Source: Actinoalloteichus fjordicus (GTDB lineage Bacteria > Actinomycetota > Actinomycetes > Mycobacteriales > Pseudonocardiaceae). Taken from it: a DNA stretch of 64,000 bases. The stretch lies in the NCBI RefSeq assembly GCF_001941625.1, contig NZ_CP016076.1, positions 6,184,001 through 6,248,000 of the forward strand, written 5' to 3'. Numbering within the stretch: the stretch's first letter is position 1; each line of letters starts with the position of its first letter. Below the pieces are notes generated by a model. That model was not told the origin of the DNA. It did no database searches and saw only the letters and a program-made list of their open reading frames with translations. Shown in pieces: positions 35,539 to 44,367 of this stretch. A program made the translations under genes and the position numbers.

Positions 35539-37071
35539 TCAGGTCAGATGCGGCGTGACGGCGTCCAGTAATGCGCCGGAGGTCACGAGTTCCCGCGCGA
35601 CGGCGATGTCGGGGGCCAGGTGGCGGTCGGGTCCGGGGCCGGGGACGTGGCGGCGCAGCAGGGCGACGGCGGCGCCGGTCGCCGGGGAGGGCCGCAGCGG
35701 TGCGCGCAGGTCGAGTGCGCGGGCGGCGGCGAGCAGCTCGACGGCCAGGACGGTGTGCAGTCCGTCCAGTCCTCTGCGCAGCTTGCGGGCCGCCGACCAG
35801 CCCATGGACACATGGTCCTCCTGCATTCCCGAGCTGGGAATGGAGTCCACCGAAGCGGGTGACGCGAGGCGCTTCAGTTCGGAGACCACGGCGGCCTGGG
35901 TGTACTGGGCGATCATGTAGCCGGAGTCGACACCGGGATCGGCGGCCAGGAACGGCGGCAGCCCGTGGGAGCGGTGCACGTCGAGCAGCCGGTCGGTGCG
36001 GCGCTCGGCCATGCTCGCGACGTCGGCGACGGGCACGGCCAGGAAGTCGAGCACGTAGCCCACCGGGGCGCCATGGAAGTTGCCGTTGGACTCCACCCGG
36101 CCGTCGGCCAGCACCACCGGGTTGTCGATGACCGAGGCCAGCTCCCGGTCGGCGACCAGCTCGGCGTGGGTCAGGGTGTCGCGAGCGGCGCCGTGGACCT
36201 GCGGGGCGCAGCGCAGCGAGTAGGCGTCCTGCACCCGATTGCAGTCGGGGCCGCGATGGCTGGCCACGATCTCGGAGTCGGCGAGCAGCGCGGTCAGCCG
36301 GGCGGCCGAGCGGGCCTGGCCCGGATGCGGGCGCAGGGTCTGGAGCTCGGGGGCGAAGACGCGGTCGGTGGCCAGCAGCGCCTCGACGCTCATCGCGGCG
36401 GTGACGTCGGCGACGTCCAGGGCGGCGGCGAGGTCGGCGGCGGCCAGCACCAGCATCCCGAGCATCCCGTCGGTGCCGTTGGTCAGTGCCAGGCCCTCCT
36501 TCTCCCGGAGCGTGACCGCGCGCAGCCCGTGCTCGGCGAACGCCTCGGCCGTCGGCCGCCGTCGGCCTGCCGCGTCGTGAACCTCGCCCTCCCCCAGCAG
36601 CGTCAATGCGACGGCGGCCAGCGGTGCGAGGTCGCCGGAGCAGCCCAGCGAGCCGTGCTCGTGCACCACCGGGGTCAGGCCCGAGTTCACCAGCGCCGCC
36701 AGCGCGTCCACCGTCTCCGACCGGACGCCGCTGTGCCCGGCGGCCAGCGTGCCCAGCCGCAGCAGCATCATCGCCCGCACGACCTCGGGCTCCACCGGAG
36801 CACCCGCGCCCGCAGCATGGGAACGCACCAGCGACCGTTGGAGGTCGGCCCGCCGGTCCGGCGGGATGTGCCGGGTCGCCAGCGCACCGAAGCCGGTGGA
36901 GACGCCGTAGGTGGGCCTCGGCGCCGCCGCCAGCGCCTCGACATGCGCCCGGGCGGCGTTCACCGCCGTGCGGGCCGCCTCGGTGAGTCGCACGCCTGCG
37001 CCCGTTCTGGCGACGGCGACGATCTGCTCGCGGGTGAGCGGCTCGACACCCACCGCAATCGGTTGCGTCAT
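35539..37071 (-). CDS. hutH: Histidine ammonia-lyase
   Basis: 510 residues. It deaminates L-histidine to urocanate, the first and committed step. The MIO cofactor forms from the Cys144-Ser145-Gly146 triad in [13 protein letters not shown]; Cys in place of the commoner Ala is also known from actinomycete enzymes. Other motifs: [36 protein letters not shown] and [12 protein letters not shown] 37071 follows GGGGAG almost without spacer, so a slightly later in-frame GTG (37053) is an alternative. It is divergent from an IclR regulator, sharing an intergenic region with inverted repeats. Confidence 0.97.
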   Translation of the reverse strand: MTQPIAVGVEPLTREQIVAVARTGAGVRLTEAARTAVNAARAHVEALAAAPRPTYGVSTGFGALATRHIPPDRRADLQRSLVRSHAAGAGAPVEPEVVRAMMLLRLGTLAAGHSGVRSETVDALAALVNSGLTPVVHEHGSLGCSGDLAPLAAVALTLLGEGEVHDAAGRRRPTAEAFAEHGLRAVTLREKEGLALTNGTDGMLGMLVLAAADLAAALDVADVTAAMSVEALLATDRVFAPELQTLRPHPGQARSAARLTALLADSEIVASHRGPDCNRVQDAYSLRCAPQVHGAARDTLTHAELVADRELASVIDNPVVLADGRVESNGNFHGAPVGYVLDFLAVPVADVASMAERRTDRLLDVHRSHGLPPFLAADPGVDSGYMIAQYTQAAVVSELKRLASPASVDSIPSSGMQEDHVSMGWSAARKLRRGLDGLHTVLAVELLAAARALDLRAPLRPSPATGAAVALLRRHVPGPGPDRHLAPDIAVARELVTSGALLDAVTPHLT

Positions 37072-37122
37072 CTCCCCATCACAGCGGGTGCGGCGCCACG
37101 ACCCAAGCCGACAGGCCATGAC

Positions 37123-37167
37123 TCCGTCTGAGATGTCAGACTGTCGCGTCGCCGCTAGTCAGACGGA
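37123..37167. promoter_or_regulatory. Candidate operator between hutH and the IclR-type regulator
   Basis: TCCGTCTGA (37123-37131) is repeated exactly, inverted, at 37159-37167 (TCAGACGGA), and a further inverted half site TCAGAC is at 37136-37141, giving the near palindrome GTCTGA-GATG-TCAGAC. Three half sites in 45 bp between divergent promoters fit binding by an IclR dimer or tetramer. Confidence 0.6.
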
Positions 37168-37210
37168 TGATGTGAACGAGCACGACGAGGCACAAGCACG
37201 GGGGGACGGG

Positions 37211-38005
37211 ATGGGAGAGAGCAGTGACGTTCCCGCCCTGCGTCGCGGGCTGGCCGTGCTGGGCCTGCTCGCCCGCCGGGCCACGCCGACCTCGGCCGCA
37301 GTGATCGCCAGGGCACTCGATCTGCCGCGCTCGACGACGTATCACCTGCTCGAAGAGCTGATCCGCACCGGTTTCGTCAGTCATCTGCCGGAGGAGCGCC
37401 GATACGGGCTCGGCGTGGCGGCCTTCGAGTTGGGCTCGGCCTACCTCCGACACGATCCCCTGGAACGGCTGGCCCGACCGCTGCTGCGGCGGCTGGCCGA
37501 CCAGGTCGGGCACAACGCGCACCTCGGCGTCCTGCACGGTGCGCAGGCCGTCTACCTGTCCAAGGAACAACCCGCCCGGCCGCAGACCCTGGTCACCGAC
37601 GTAGGAGTGCGGCTGCCCGCCGAACTCACCGCCTCGGGCCGCGCGATACTCGCCCATCTGCCCGCCCCCCAGGTGCGGGCGCTGTTCCCCGGCACCGCCA
37701 GCTTCGTCCAGCGCACCGGGCGCGGGCCGAGGGACTTGCCGAGTCTGCGCAGGCTGCTGGCGACGGAGCGCAGGCAGGGCTGGGCGGTCGAGGACGGGTA
37801 CATCACCGAGTCGTGGGCCTCGGTCGCCTCGGCGGTGTTCGACCACGGCGGCAGGCCGGTGGCCTCGATCAGCGTGACGATCCGGCACGTCTGCGAGCAG
37901 GAGTCCCCCTGCGGTCAGACCTGGCCGGAGCTCGCCGAGGAGGTCCTTCGCACGGCTGCGGAGCTCACTCTCCGACTCGGCGGCACGCCGCCGCAGGAGG
38001 CCTGA
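37211..38005 (+). CDS. IclR-family transcriptional regulator, likely hut regulator
   Basis: 264 residues from ATG 37211, chosen because the operator-like repeats end at 37167 and GGGGGA precedes it; an in-frame GTG at 37172 would add 13 residues. The N-terminal winged helix reads LRRGLAVLGLLARRATPTSA ... LDLPRSTTYHLLEELIRTGF. The effector domain contains HLGVLHGAQAVYLSKEQPAR, LPAELTASGRAILAHL and the late GRPVASISVTIRH. Divergence from hutH with shared inverted repeats makes control of histidine use likely, with urocanate or histidine the plausible effector (inference). Confidence 0.9.
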   Translation: MGESSDVPALRRGLAVLGLLARRATPTSAAVIARALDLPRSTTYHLLEELIRTGFVSHLPEERRYGLGVAAFELGSAYLRHDPLERLARPLLRRLADQVGHNAHLGVLHGAQAVYLSKEQPARPQTLVTDVGVRLPAELTASGRAILAHLPAPQVRALFPGTASFVQRTGRGPRDLPSLRRLLATERRQGWAVEDGYITESWASVASAVFDHGGRPVASISVTIRHVCEQESPCGQTWPELAEEVLRTAAELTLRLGGTPPQEA

Positions 38006-38721
38006 CCGGGCGGTCGACGCGAACCGCCGTGCGGTCCAGGGCGGCTAGGGCGGACGGCCCAGATCGTGGGAACGACATCCGCGACACGCCTCGACGACGC
38101 CACCGCGCACCGAACGGCCTCGACAGGAGGTCAGGCCCTTCGCGGCGGGCGATCGTCCGCCGCCGGCGGCATCGACGGTCCGGCCAGCGCAGCGGCCCGT
38201 GGCTCGATCTCGACGGCACACTGGAGCCGGACCCGCATCGTCGACGCCCTGGTCAACCCCTCGAACAAGTGAGAGATGTCACCTGAATCGAGTTACACCC
38301 GGTATTTTGATAACAGACAGTCGAAGTGAATCGGGTCAATTTTCACCGAATTTCACCGACGGGACTTGAGGAATGTCGCCCCAAAGAGTGAAATAGCCGA
38401 CTTCGCGTCACCTGCGACGATGAATCGTCGGCCCAGGTCACCCCCGTCTCGTCGTACACGCCGCGTGGTTGATCCGGCGACCGAGGGATGTTTCGCTCCC
38501 TGGCGATGTCCTGCCCGGTCACCGCACCGTGATCCTGCGGCTCCGGAGAACGCAGTCGACATCGCCGAGTGGTGCATCGATTTCGCCGCGCAGCAGATAC
38601 CGGCCGGGTCTGCGCAGGCAATACCGGAACGCCACTCGAACGGCGGCAGCGCCGATCGGCGCGAAGTGCAACGGAATCAAGTCGCACCCGCCGAGTCCGA
38701 AGAAAGGAATCAGCCACCACG
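38006..38721. other. Long non-coding stretch with AT-rich promoter-like core
   Basis: 716 bp. 38280-38420 is markedly AT-rich for this genome (GGTATTTTGATAACAGACAG) and contains the direct repeat TTTCACCGA (near 38340-38360). This is a likely regulatory region for the L,D-transpeptidase gene and could hold a long 5' leader. I looked for the conserved c-di-AMP riboswitch core and did not find it. No supported gene. Confidence 0.45.
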
Positions 38722-39543
38722 ATGACGACCGCCGCACGCGGCCAGACCGCATTCCGGAATCGACTGCTCGCGATCTGCGCAGTAGGCACCATGATCCTCC
38801 TCGCTACCGGCTGCGGCCGAGACGCGACCGACGACGGAGCCGAGGCGCCCCCGCCCGCCAGGCAGACCGTCGATCTGGCAGGCCTGGCCGCCCTCCCCGA
38901 GGCCACGACCTTCGGCGTCGTCGACTCGGCACCGAGCGACGCCGCTCCCGCCGACTCCGGCGGCGACCTCGTGATCCATCCCGAGGACGAACTTCCCGTC
39001 TACGACTCCCAGGACGGCGAGGTGATCGCGAGGCTGCCAGCCACACAGCTCGGCTCACCGACCTGGCTGCCGGTCATCGAGCAGGAGGACGACTGGTACC
39101 ACGTCCTGCTGCCGTCGCGGCCGAGCAATTCGACCGGCTGGGTGACCTCGGCCGACGGAACGGTGACCGAGGCGACCAACGCATTCCGGGTCATCGTGGA
39201 CGTCGACGAGTTCTCCCTCGCCGTCGTCGAGTCCGGCACCGAGATCGGCCGGTGGACGGTCGGGGTCGGCAGTTCCGAGGCCCCGACTCCGCTCGGCCGC
39301 ACATTCCTCCTTGCCTCCATCGAGGAGACGGTCAGCGAATTCAGTCGGTACACCCTGCCGCTGGGCACGCATTCCGAGGTTCTCGACACCTATGCGGATG
39401 GTCCCGCGACCGTCGCCATTCACGGCTGGCCGGACGAGACGCCGTTCGGCACCGAGACCAGCGACGGATGCATTCGAGTTCCGGATGTCGCGATGGACCT
39501 GCTGCTCACCCTGCCGTTGGGCACCGTCGTCGAGATTCGATGA
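38722..39543 (+). CDS. L,D-transpeptidase, lipoprotein
   Basis: 273 residues. Signal peptide with lipobox LLATGC (lipidated Cys31), so it is tethered to the outer face of the membrane. An SH3-like region follows (~80-150: ELPVYDSQDGEVIARLP ... GWVTSADGTV), then the YkuD catalytic domain: FRVIVDVDEFSLAVVESG, PTPLGRTFLL, IHGWPDETPFG (His234) and TSDGCIRV (catalytic Cys250). Such enzymes make 3-3 cross-links in peptidoglycan or attach proteins to it. The next gene encodes a secreted protein with a wall-spanning Pro/Glu tail, 57 bp downstream, so a shared envelope role is possible. Confidence 0.93.
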   Translation: MTTAARGQTAFRNRLLAICAVGTMILLATGCGRDATDDGAEAPPPARQTVDLAGLAALPEATTFGVVDSAPSDAAPADSGGDLVIHPEDELPVYDSQDGEVIARLPATQLGSPTWLPVIEQEDDWYHVLLPSRPSNSTGWVTSADGTVTEATNAFRVIVDVDEFSLAVVESGTEIGRWTVGVGSSEAPTPLGRTFLLASIEETVSEFSRYTLPLGTHSEVLDTYADGPATVAIHGWPDETPFGTETSDGCIRVPDVAMDLLLTLPLGTVVEIR

Positions 39544-39599
39544 CGCCACGAATCGGGAAACGTTCTCTGCTCGACTCACGTGTAGAAGGAAAGGCAATC

Positions 39600-40361
39600 G
39601 TGTTCGTCAAGACCGCACGCGCATCACTCGGTTTCGCCCTCGTCCTCGGACTCCAGTTCGCCTCGGCGCTGCCCGCCACGGCCCAGGACACGACCGGCAC
39701 CGGGCCGAGTTCGGCCTTCGCCCTGCGGGCCCAGGGCCTGCTCGCAGTCGAACCGACGCCGCAGCTGACCGGCGAGCACGGCTTCCAGCAGCGCTCCGTC
39801 GCCGATCTGAGCGTGGCGAACGGGCTGGTCCAGGCGGGCGTGCTCAACACCGAGGTGGACACCCACCGTGCGAAGTCGAGCGTCACGGACCTGCGCGTCG
39901 GACTGACCGGGGCGCTCCTCTCGGAGCTTGGCCTCGGGGATCTCGCCGCGACCGCCGTGGAGGCGACCTGCGATCAGGGCCGGGGCGAGACCCGGCTGGT
40001 GGGCGCGACGCTGGGCGGGGTCGCGCTGGACGCCTCGGCAGGCCCCAACACCGGGGTCGACGTGCCCGGCCTGGCCACGGTGCTGCTGAATCGGCAGGTG
40101 ACCAACCCCGACGGCTCGCTGACCGTCACGGCCCTGTCCGTGGAGGTGGCCGGGCTGCAGAGCGTCGACATCGCCTCCGCCACCTGCGCGGCGGGTGCCG
40201 AGGGGCCGGAGTCTCCCGAGCCGACCGACCCGCAGCAACCGGAGCCCGAGCAGCCCGGTGCGGAGCCGGAGCAGCCCGAGACCGAAGGCCCCGGTGCCGA
40301 GTCGCCGCAGCCCGCACCCCGGCCCACCCCGATCCGCGGCCACCATCCCGTGACCGGCTGA
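39600..40361 (+). CDS. Secreted choice-of-anchor P family protein
   Basis: 253 residues from GTG, with GAAGGAAAGG upstream. Signal peptide ~1-29 ends LPATAQ. The mature domain starts with SSAFALRAQGLLAVEPTPQL and has a beta-rich repeat-like body (LTGALLSELGLGDLAATAVE, PGLATVLLNRQV) with two cysteines. This resembles the choice-of-anchor P family of actinobacterial secreted proteins. The last ~50 residues are a Pro/Glu/Gln spacer typical of wall-spanning segments, but no LPxTG or membrane anchor follows. It is probably co-transcribed with the upstream L,D-transpeptidase. Confidence 0.75.
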   Translation: MFVKTARASLGFALVLGLQFASALPATAQDTTGTGPSSAFALRAQGLLAVEPTPQLTGEHGFQQRSVADLSVANGLVQAGVLNTEVDTHRAKSSVTDLRVGLTGALLSELGLGDLAATAVEATCDQGRGETRLVGATLGGVALDASAGPNTGVDVPGLATVLLNRQVTNPDGSLTVTALSVEVAGLQSVDIASATCAAGAEGPESPEPTDPQQPEPEQPGAEPEQPETEGPGAESPQPAPRPTPIRGHHPVTG

Positions 40362-40412
40362 GCTTGCGCCGCACCAGGTGAGTCCTCCACCCTCCGGGTG
40401 CGGAGAAGGCGA

Positions 40413-40444
40413 GTGGGCAGGGCCGATGACCGGGCCCTGCCCAC
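40413..40444. terminator. Bidirectional terminator between converging genes
   Basis: A 12-bp perfect stem (40413-40424 with 40433-40444) with an 8-nt loop, placed between the secreted protein gene (+) and the osmoprotectant operon (-). Confidence 0.8.
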
Positions 40445-40534
40445 CGCGGTGTCGGAACTCGACGAGGACGCCTCTCCACGAGGCTCCGACGGCACGGCCG
40501 TCAAGGCCATCGCGGCACCGGCACCCGGGAGAGA

Positions 40535-41422
40535 TCAGAGCCCGGCGACGAACTCCTGTGCCACGTCGGCGTAGTTCTCCCGGTCTACCTCGATGCGCCG
40601 GACCATCTCCTTGAGGTTCTCCGTGGTCAGCGCGGCCGACAGCTCGTCGAGTGCGGCCTGCTGATCGTCGCTGAGCGCGTCGGCGCGCACGAGCGGGATC
40701 ACCTGCTGAGCCGGGTAGAGCCGCTCGGGGTCCTCGAGCTCGACGAAGTCGTTCTCCTCGATGGCCGACATCGTGGTGAACAGGTTCGCCACGTCGACGT
40801 TGCCACCCGCGAGCTCGTCGACGGTGATCGGGCCGCCCGCGTCGGTGGTCCTGATCTCGGCGAAGGTGCAGTCGTAGAGTTCGGCGATCGGCTCGGCCCA
40901 CCGCTCCGCCCATTCCCCGGCCGCGCCGAGGACCAGCTCGTCGCACTGCGGTCCTAGGTCGGCCAGCGAGGTCAGCTCGAGTCGATCCGCCGTCTCCTCG
41001 GTCACCACCAGCACGTCGCTGTTCTCCGCATCGGCAGGTGCGAGGATGCCGAGTCCGGCAGGCAACGACTCGTCGAGGCTCGTGATGATGTCCTCGGCCG
41101 AGGTTCCCGGCGCCACCTCCGCGAAGTGGTGCAGCAGGTTCCCCGAGTACTCGGGAACGATCGTCAGCGAACCGTCCTGCAGGCCGTCGACGATGAACTC
41201 ACGGTTGCCGACACCCGGCCGGGTGGTCACCTCGGCGCCGCCCTCCCGCAGCACCTCGGCGTACATCTCCATCAACAGCTGGTTCTCGGCGAAGTCGGCC
41301 GAGCCGACGATGATCTGACCGTCCTCGGCCGATCCGCCCTCGTTGCTCAACGGATCGCCGCCGCCGCAGGCTCCCGTCACCAGCACTGCTCCGACGGCCA
41401 GTGTGGCCAGTCCCCGTCTCAT
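40535..41422 (-). CDS. Osmoprotectant (glycine betaine/choline-type) ABC transporter substrate-binding lipoprotein
   Basis: 295 residues from ATG 41422 (GGGAG upstream; ATG 41449 would add nine residues). Lipobox V-T-G-A-C. The OpuAC-like binding domain has IIVGSADFAENQLLMEMYAE, VGNREFIVDGLQDGSLTIVP, EYSGNLLHHF and ENSDVLVVTEETADRL. It captures quaternary amines outside the membrane for import. It is the last gene of the operon ATPase-permease-permease-binding protein, 224 bp after the second permease. Confidence 0.93.
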   Translation of the reverse strand: MRRGLATLAVGAVLVTGACGGGDPLSNEGGSAEDGQIIVGSADFAENQLLMEMYAEVLREGGAEVTTRPGVGNREFIVDGLQDGSLTIVPEYSGNLLHHFAEVAPGTSAEDIITSLDESLPAGLGILAPADAENSDVLVVTEETADRLELTSLADLGPQCDELVLGAAGEWAERWAEPIAELYDCTFAEIRTTDAGGPITVDELAGGNVDVANLFTTMSAIEENDFVELEDPERLYPAQQVIPLVRADALSDDQQAALDELSAALTTENLKEMVRRIEVDRENYADVAQEFVAGL

Positions 41423-41646
41423 CGGTCGTGATCTCCCTCGGTGTCGCATCGTGATGAATCCTTCTCGTGTCTCAACCGGTCGTCGTGCACCGCAGACAGC
41501 CTCCGCGGTCGTCGGCGGCCCCGATCAGCCCGCGCCCGCCGCCGTCCCGCGCCCCGCCGAGGCGGCGCATCGACCGCAGGACTGCCTGCATGTCGGAGGC
41601 CCGCCTGCACCGACGAGGTCCCAGCGGGCGGCCGTTCGGTGCGCCG

Positions 41647-42420
41647 TCAAGGTCGCGACGTCTCCGCCAGGTCAGGGGCGGACGGTCCGGCATCCGACTC
41701 ACCGGCCCCGGTCTCGCGTCGGTCCGCCCGTCGAGCCCGGCGGGCCGCCCGCGTGGTCGTGGCGACCGGTCGGAGTCCGCGCGGCACGATCAGCCACTGC
41801 AGGCCCGCCAGCACCAGATCCAGTGTCAAGGCCAGCAACGCGACCAGCAGCGCGCTCGCCAGCACCTTCGAGTAGTTCGGCTCCCTGATCCCGTCCAGCA
41901 GCAGCCTGCCCAGCCCGCCGAGGCCGACATACGCGGCGACCGTCGCGGTGGCCACGACCTGGAGGACGGCGTTGCGCAGGCCGCCGAGCAGCAGCGGAAG
42001 CGCGTTGGGGAACTCCACCTGCCAGAGTCGCTGCCAGCCGGTCATGCCGACACCCCGCGCCGCGTCCACCACCCGCCGGTCGACATCCTGCACCCCGGCA
42101 TAGGTGCCCGCCAGGATCGGCGGCACCGCCAGCACGACCAGGCCGACCACGGTGGCGGTCTGCGTACCGCCGAGCACCAGGTACAGGAAGGTCACCAGCC
42201 CCAGCGTCGGCAGCGCCCGCATGGCGTTTCCCGCGCCGACGAGCGTCACCCCGCCGCGTCCGGTGTGCCCGATGTAGAGCCCCAGCGGCATCGCGATCAA
42301 CGCCGCGAGCAGGATCGCGATCGAGCAGTAGGCCAGGTGTTCCACGATGCGGTTCGGCACGCCGTTCACACCGCGCCAGTTCGCCGGATCGCCCAGCCAG
42401 TCGACGAGTCCTTGGATCAT
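41647..42420 (-). CDS. Osmoprotectant ABC transporter permease 2
   Basis: 257 residues; the start overlaps the previous permease's stop (ATGA). Six hydrophobic segments and the BPD permease EAA-like loop (VDAARGVGMTGWQRLWQVEFPNALP). It ends with an Arg/Ala-rich tail. It forms the transmembrane channel with the other permease for glycine-betaine-type solutes. Confidence 0.93.
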   Translation of the reverse strand: MIQGLVDWLGDPANWRGVNGVPNRIVEHLAYCSIAILLAALIAMPLGLYIGHTGRGGVTLVGAGNAMRALPTLGLVTFLYLVLGGTQTATVVGLVVLAVPPILAGTYAGVQDVDRRVVDAARGVGMTGWQRLWQVEFPNALPLLLGGLRNAVLQVVATATVAAYVGLGGLGRLLLDGIREPNYSKVLASALLVALLALTLDLVLAGLQWLIVPRGLRPVATTTRAARRARRADRRETGAGESDAGPSAPDLAETSRP

Positions 42421-43088
42421 GACCGTGCCCCCAGCTCGACTCGTTCCCACGGCGTCAGCCTGCGGCGGAGCGCGACCAGCAGCAGGTCCACCACCAGGGC
42501 CAGTAGCAGGGTGAGCACGATGCCCACCACGATCGGCGCGAGATACCGCGTCCGGAATCCCTCGGTGAACAGGACGCCCAGGCCGCCGGTGCCGATCAGC
42601 GCGCCGACGCTGACCAGGCTGATGTTGCTCACGGCGCCGACGCGCAGGCCTGCGGCGAGCACCGGGACGGCCAGCGGCAGATCCACGGCGAGGAAGCGAC
42701 GGGCAGGCCGATAACCCATGGCGGTGGCGGCGGCGGTCACGTGATCGGGCACCGCGTCGAGCGCGTCGATCACCGGGCGCAGCAGCAGCGCGCTGGTGTA
42801 GAGGGTCAACGCGACCACCACGTTGATGCTGTCCAGGACCAGCGTGCCGATGATGCCGGGGATCACCACGAACAGGGCCAGCGACGGCACCGTGTACAGG
42901 ATGCTCGCGCTGGTCAGCAACGCCACCCTGACCCGACGGAAGCGGTGCGCGAGCCAGCCGACCGGGATCGCGACGGCGATCCCGAACAGCAGCGGCGTCA
43001 ACGACAGGTAGACGTGCTCGAGAAGCTGCGATCCGATGAACTCACGATTGTTGGCACTGCTGAGGTAGCGGACCAGGTCGTCCCACAT
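42417..43088 (-). CDS. Osmoprotectant ABC transporter permease 1
   Basis: 223 residues with the EAA-like loop (TAAATAMGYRPARRFLAVDLPLAVPVL) and five to six hydrophobic segments; motifs SILYTVPSLALFVVIP and ISLVSVGALIGTGGLG are typical of OpuC/ProW-type permeases. The start overlaps the stop of the ATPase gene (TGATG). Confidence 0.93.
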   Translation of the reverse strand: MWDDLVRYLSSANNREFIGSQLLEHVYLSLTPLLFGIAVAIPVGWLAHRFRRVRVALLTSASILYTVPSLALFVVIPGIIGTLVLDSINVVVALTLYTSALLLRPVIDALDAVPDHVTAAATAMGYRPARRFLAVDLPLAVPVLAAGLRVGAVSNISLVSVGALIGTGGLGVLFTEGFRTRYLAPIVVGIVLTLLLALVVDLLLVALRRRLTPWERVELGARS

Positions 43089-44224
43089 CAGAGTGCGGCC
43101 CCCGTGTCACGTCCCCGACGCTGATCCCGGCGACGCTCCACCAGCTCGAGGACCTGACCGGCGGTGATCACCCCGAGGTGTCTGCCCGCCTCGTCGACGA
43201 CGACGCCCAGCCCGGACGGTGCCGACAATGCGGCGTCCAGGGCACCGCGCAGCGCCGTCCCCTTCGTGTAGAGCGAGCCGCCCGCGAGCAGGTCCGACTC
43301 GGCCAGCGGTCGCGCAGCGGAACCGCCGCGCAGCGGAGACTCCGGCGCCAGCCACCCACGCGGTCTTCGCTCGCCATCCAGCGCCAGCACCCACTCGGCG
43401 GGCCCGGCGGCCACGCCGGTCAGTGTCGCGCCGACGTCCGCCGTCGGCACCTCGCCGACCGACAGTTCGGCCGCGTCGAGGAACGACAGCCCGCGATATC
43501 CCCGGTCACGTCCGACGAAGTCCGCCACGAAGTCGTCAGCGGGCGAGGCCAGCAGCTCGGCGGGCGGCACGTACTGCGCCAGTCGGCCGCCCTCGGCGAA
43601 CACCGCCACCCGCTCGCCGATCCGCACCGCCTCGTCGATGTCGTGGGTCACGAAGACGACCGTCTTGTCCAGGTCGTTCTGCAAGCGCAGCAGTTCGTCC
43701 TGCAAGCCCTCCCGTACCACCGGGTCCACCGCCGAGAACGGCTCGTCCATCAACAACACCGGCGGATCGGCCGCGAGGGCCCTGGCGACGCCGACCCGCT
43801 GCTGCTGGCCGCCGGAGAGCTGGGCCGGGTAGCGCGAGCCGAGTTCGGCGGCCAGGCCGACCAGCTCCAGCAGCTCGGCGGCCCGGGCCCGCGCCTGCCG
43901 CCGGGTCCAGCCCGAGAGCAGCGGCACGGTGGCCACGTTGTCGAGCACCGACCGGTGCGGGAAGAGGCCCGCATGCTGAATGACGTAGCCGATGCCTCGG
44001 CGCAGTCGGGCCGGGTCGGAGGCCATGACGTCGGCGCCGTCGACCAGGACGGTGCCGGAGGTCGGCTCGACCATGCGGTTGACCATCCGCAGCGACGTGG
44101 TCTTGCCGCACCCGGACGGTCCGACGAAGACGGTGATCGTGCCCGCCTCCACGGTCAGGTCGAGTTCCCTGACGGCCACCGTCCCGTCGGCGAAGCGTTT
44201 GGTCGCTGATTGGAACTCGATCAC
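43088..44224 (-). CDS. Osmoprotectant ABC transporter ATP-binding protein (OpuCA/ProV-like)
   Basis: 378 residues from GTG 44224, preceded by GAGGGGG. NBD: IEFQSATKRFADGTVAVREL, Walker A GPSGCGKT, Q-loop YVIQHAGLFPH, signature LSGGQQQRVGVARAL, Walker B VLLMDEPFSAVD, H-loop VTHDIDEA. The C-terminal ~130 residues hold a degenerate CBS pair (VGATLTGVAAGPAEWVLALD ... GLGVVVDEAGRHLGVITAGQ), the domain that senses ionic strength in this family. First gene of the operon. Osmotic induction is expected. Confidence 0.95.
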   Translation of the reverse strand: MIEFQSATKRFADGTVAVRELDLTVEAGTITVFVGPSGCGKTTSLRMVNRMVEPTSGTVLVDGADVMASDPARLRRGIGYVIQHAGLFPHRSVLDNVATVPLLSGWTRRQARARAAELLELVGLAAELGSRYPAQLSGGQQQRVGVARALAADPPVLLMDEPFSAVDPVVREGLQDELLRLQNDLDKTVVFVTHDIDEAVRIGERVAVFAEGGRLAQYVPPAELLASPADDFVADFVGRDRGYRGLSFLDAAELSVGEVPTADVGATLTGVAAGPAEWVLALDGERRPRGWLAPESPLRGGSAARPLAESDLLAGGSLYTKGTALRGALDAALSAPSGLGVVVDEAGRHLGVITAGQVLELVERRRDQRRGRDTGAAL

Positions 44225-44367
44225 CCGAGCCCCCTCGTGATCGCGCGGCCGCTTCCCGGCCGCTGAGCTCCGCACGACCCTAGACGCGGCAGGGGACATC
44301 TGCGACCAAACTCGAGGAGACCAGGCGCCGGTCCCGGCGAATGTCCGCATGGTGGAACGATCGGGGC

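Noticed and set aside
36362-36664. Cys-Ser-Gly in place of Ala-Ser-Gly in the HutH cofactor triad as a novelty
   Set aside because: Actinomycete histidine ammonia-lyases are known to use a C-S-G triad, so this is a family trait rather than a new feature.
35965-37131. A 388-codon plus-strand frame across hutH
   Set aside because: Antisense shadow of hutH with no motif; the IclR gene starts elsewhere.
38281-38721. A c-di-AMP riboswitch upstream of the L,D-transpeptidase
   Set aside because: Such riboswitches often precede wall-remodelling genes, but the conserved core sequences of that class are not visible here.
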